DNA of 64,000 nt from Raoultibacter massiliensis (GTDB taxonomy: Bacteria; Actinomycetota; Coriobacteriia; Coriobacteriales; Eggerthellaceae): NCBI RefSeq assembly GCF_900199545.1, contig NZ_LT962670.1:791777-855776 (forward strand). Reading direction: 5' to 3'. A program made the translations under genes and the position numbers. The notes beneath the pieces were generated by a model. It saw nothing but the letters and a program-made list of their open reading frames with translations. It was not told the DNA's origin and ran no database searches. Shown here piece after piece: positions 62,234 to 64,000 of this stretch (position 1 is the first letter of the stretch; every line of letters begins with the position of its first letter).

Positions 62234-63150
62234 CTTACTTCGGCAGTTTTGACGAGAGGCTCGAGGAAGCTGTAGTACGCGCCGCGCATATTGATCAACG
62301 CAACACCGCGGCACGGGATGGAGTCGTCGGCTATGGGTACGGCCCGCATATCGTTTCGGGACGTGAAGACTTCCTTGGTCGTATACGATTGGGGTAGAAG
62401 AAACACGCTGTTCTTATGGCCGCTGTAGTAATACTGCGCTGCGGAGCGTGCGGGCGATACGAATATCTTGGGCGAGTATCCCAAGATGGCGGGCAGTTCG
62501 GAGATGAGGGTGTTCATGGGGCTGGATGCGTCGCTCGATTGCATGATGGAAAGCTCTTTGAACCTCATGGGATCTAGCTTGTCGACCCCTTCGAGTACAA
62601 AGCGCTTGCCCCATACCGCAAGAGGCTCGATGGATATCTGCACAGCCAGGATATGCTGCTGTGCATACTGCTCCACTATGTTTTCGATATCATCGCAATG
62701 GTATTCGAGCAGCAGGTGCATCTCATCGCTCATGAGCAGGGCGGGGCGGTCTCTAAATTTCTCATGCACGAAATCGATGCTGACGGTTTTCGATGCGCGA
62801 CGGATGTTGTTGACCAGTTCGTAAAACGCAGCGCAGGCGCGGTCTGAAAACGGCGGGTCTTGCAGCGTGAGCTTTGCGAATTCGTTTTTTTGAATCAGCT
62901 GGCATTCTTCGACCAGTTGATCGTAGTCGCAAAGCACCGACTGGATGCCGCTGAGAAAGTGGGAGCCCTCGTCGGTCAGATAAATCCGATTGCCTTTTTT
63001 GCATGTAAGGTTGAACCCCAGATCGCCTTCGAGCTGTTTGAGGTGCTTACTCAGATTCGATTGGCTGGTGAACAGTACGTCTGCTGCTTTGGAAATGTTG
63101 AGGTACTTTGCGAATGTCACGAATTCGCGCAGCTGTGGCAAATTAACCAT
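62230..63150 (-). CDS. LysR-family transcriptional regulator
   Basis: A 306-residue regulator with the LysR helix-turn-helix LREFVTFAKYLNISKAADVLFTSQSNLSKHLKQLEGDLGFNL in residues 5-50 and a periplasmic-binding-like effector domain behind it. ATG 63150 is preceded by a GGGG run about 6 bases upstream. It lies at the end of locus 2, convergent with it, so it is a candidate activator responding to the enzyme's substrate or product. Neighbouring loci use LuxR regulators instead. Confidence 0.9.
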   Translation of the reverse strand: MVNLPQLREFVTFAKYLNISKAADVLFTSQSNLSKHLKQLEGDLGFNLTCKKGNRIYLTDEGSHFLSGIQSVLCDYDQLVEECQLIQKNEFAKLTLQDPPFSDRACAAFYELVNNIRRASKTVSIDFVHEKFRDRPALLMSDEMHLLLEYHCDDIENIVEQYAQQHILAVQISIEPLAVWGKRFVLEGVDKLDPMRFKELSIMQSSDASSPMNTLISELPAILGYSPKIFVSPARSAAQYYYSGHKNSVFLLPQSYTTKEVFTSRNDMRAVPIADDSIPCRGVALINMRGAYYSFLEPLVKTAEVS

Positions 63151-63317
63151 GGAAATCCCCCTAGATGGCACCCGTTGCACAGCAATGGTAGCACACGGAA
63201 GCCATTCGTTGGGAGGTGTTGGGACGGTTTCGCATAGCTTGTCTCGATTGGATGGGGCGCGGTCGTATCGGCTGCGCCCCATCCGCGGACTGCTCTTGGT
63301 TTTCGTGAGCCTTTGCG

Positions 63318-64000
63318 CTAAAACTCCCGCTTCTCGTACAGCTTCACCGAAAGCATGCCCGACAGGACGTAGATGATTGCGCCTGCGGCAACGACGATCC
63401 CCGCAACGGCGAGCGTCCCCTGCAGCGATTCAAGCATAGCGACGAGGGAATTCAGTGCAGGCAGGAAAACGCCGTAATCGACGCCGGGAATGCTTCCGCT
63501 CGTGAATACGAGCATGACGATGACGAGGAAGAACACCGGTACGTAGCGAATCGCCTTCGTCATTCCGAAACGGGCGATGAGCGGCAGCGTGATCGAGAGC
63601 ATGATGAAGATGATTCCGACGGGTGCGGCGGCGGAGAGAATCAGCCCCTGGGCGTCGAAATCGGCGATGAGCGCGTCGGCGATGTTCGGAACGAAGTGCG
63701 CGACGGCGTACACGATGCCGGTCGCGACGAGTCCGAGTACTATTCCCGCCACCATGACTATCGCCAGGCTGGCATAGCGCCCGGCGATGATGTTTTTCCG
63801 CGAGAGCGGCAGCACGAGACGGAACTGCTCCCAGTTGTTGCGCTCGTCGTATGCGAGAAGGGTGAATGCGAGGGAGAACGGCATCATCACGCCGAGGAAG
63901 GGCGCGATCATGTAGATGTTTTCTATGAACAGCGAGATGGCTACAACAACCACCATGTAGAGCAGCGCCTGGGATTTGAAATACTTCCTGATGGTTAGCA
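63318..64000 (-). CDS. ABC-2-type transporter permease, 5' truncated by window edge
   Basis: The last ~228 residues of a six-segment membrane protein. The frame stays open to the window end upstream of the Met at 63956 (reading LTIRKYFKSQALLYMVVVV), so the true start lies outside. PFSLAFTLLAYDERNNWEQFRLVLPLSRKNIIAGRY is typical of bacitracin-type or ABC-2 'DUF' permeases from Firmicutes and Actinobacteria. An ATPase gene would be expected just beyond the edge. Confidence 0.85.
   Translation of the reverse strand, partial: LTIRKYFKSQALLYMVVVVAISLFIENIYMIAPFLGVMMPFSLAFTLLAYDERNNWEQFRLVLPLSRKNIIAGRYASLAIVMVAGIVLGLVATGIVYAVAHFVPNIADALIADFDAQGLILSAAAPVGIIFIMLSITLPLIARFGMTKAIRYVPVFFLVIVMLVFTSGSIPGVDYGVFLPALNSLVAMLESLQGTLAVAGIVVAAGAIIYVLSGMLSVKLYEKREF

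Overview
The window is a gene-dense, high-GC stretch of bacterial chromosome. It most likely comes from a gut Coriobacteriia of the Eggerthellaceae (relatives of Eggerthella, Gordonibacter, Adlercreutzia or Raoultibacter). The evidence is the style of gene content: stand-alone Tat-exported fumarate-reductase-type flavoproteins next to membrane-anchored LuxR regulators, cytoplasmic molybdopterin enzymes resembling catechol dehydroxylases and pyrogallol transhydroxylase, frequent GTG/TTG starts and extended -10 promoters of the TGTGCTAYGAT type. The genus cannot be fixed by eye.

Layout. 1-5.2 kb: 3' end of a copper P-type ATPase with a C-terminal metal-binding domain that has its own ribosome site; a HigBA toxin-antitoxin pair; an XRE regulator with a small membrane protein; a frame-disrupted zinc-ribbon/PGAP-repeat gene at a G9 tract; a MarR regulator. 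5.2-11.2 kb: an acetyltransferase; an AgrC/LytTR two-component pair divergent from a Tat-lipoprotein flavoprotein reductase; a radical-SAM-like (HemW-like) protein that has lost its cluster cysteines. 11.3-14.4 kb: a polar amino-acid ABC transporter. 14.8-19.8 kb: a probable nuclease-fold protein, a cluster of palindromic and tandem repeats, and an OmpR regulator/ABC exporter/histidine kinase operon. 19.9-22.5 kb: an ECF sigma factor with a DUF4179 membrane partner, and a small unknown gene. 22.6-27.5 kb: an ahpC remnant, methionine aminopeptidase with a SEC-C motif, and a second regulator/flavoprotein pair. 27.6-33.5 kb: an esterase/acyltransferase/membrane protein operon, a nucleotidyltransferase-like gene, TetR, and a second degenerate HemW-like gene. 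33.8-42 kb: mnmA, coaE and uvrB (with an SOS-like box), an efflux pump fused to CBS domains, a 150-bp inverted-repeat element and a second efflux pump. 42.5-47.7 kb: a small membrane gene under twin operators, the cysK-nifS-nifU operon with a divergent Rrf2 regulator and operator, a parS site, a thioredoxin-like protein and a DnaA-like ATPase. 47.9-63.2 kb: an anaerobic-respiration/dehydroxylation island. 63.3-64 kb: part of an ABC-2 permease.

The island at 47.9-63.2 kb is the most interesting part. It holds two loci, each with a Tat-less molybdopterin catalytic subunit, a 114-residue two-cluster ferredoxin subunit, a dedicated MFS transporter, and one or two very small proteins that begin Met-Cys, carry a CxxC...CxxC zinc ribbon and (in two of three cases) end in a Pro/Ala-rich tail. 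Locus 1 also carries a MmgE/PrpD-family enzyme and is flanked by a membrane LuxR regulator. Locus 2 is flanked by a LysR regulator. No TorD-type chaperone and no membrane anchor is encoded, so the small zinc-ribbon proteins are candidates for an unrecognised accessory or maturation factor. A fourth, frame-broken relative lies at about 4 kb.

Inferred working model: transporters import aromatic or carboxylate substrates, the Mo enzymes reduce or dehydroxylate them in the cytoplasm, and each cluster is switched on by its own substrate-sensing regulator. The two exported flavoproteins would do an analogous job outside the membrane.
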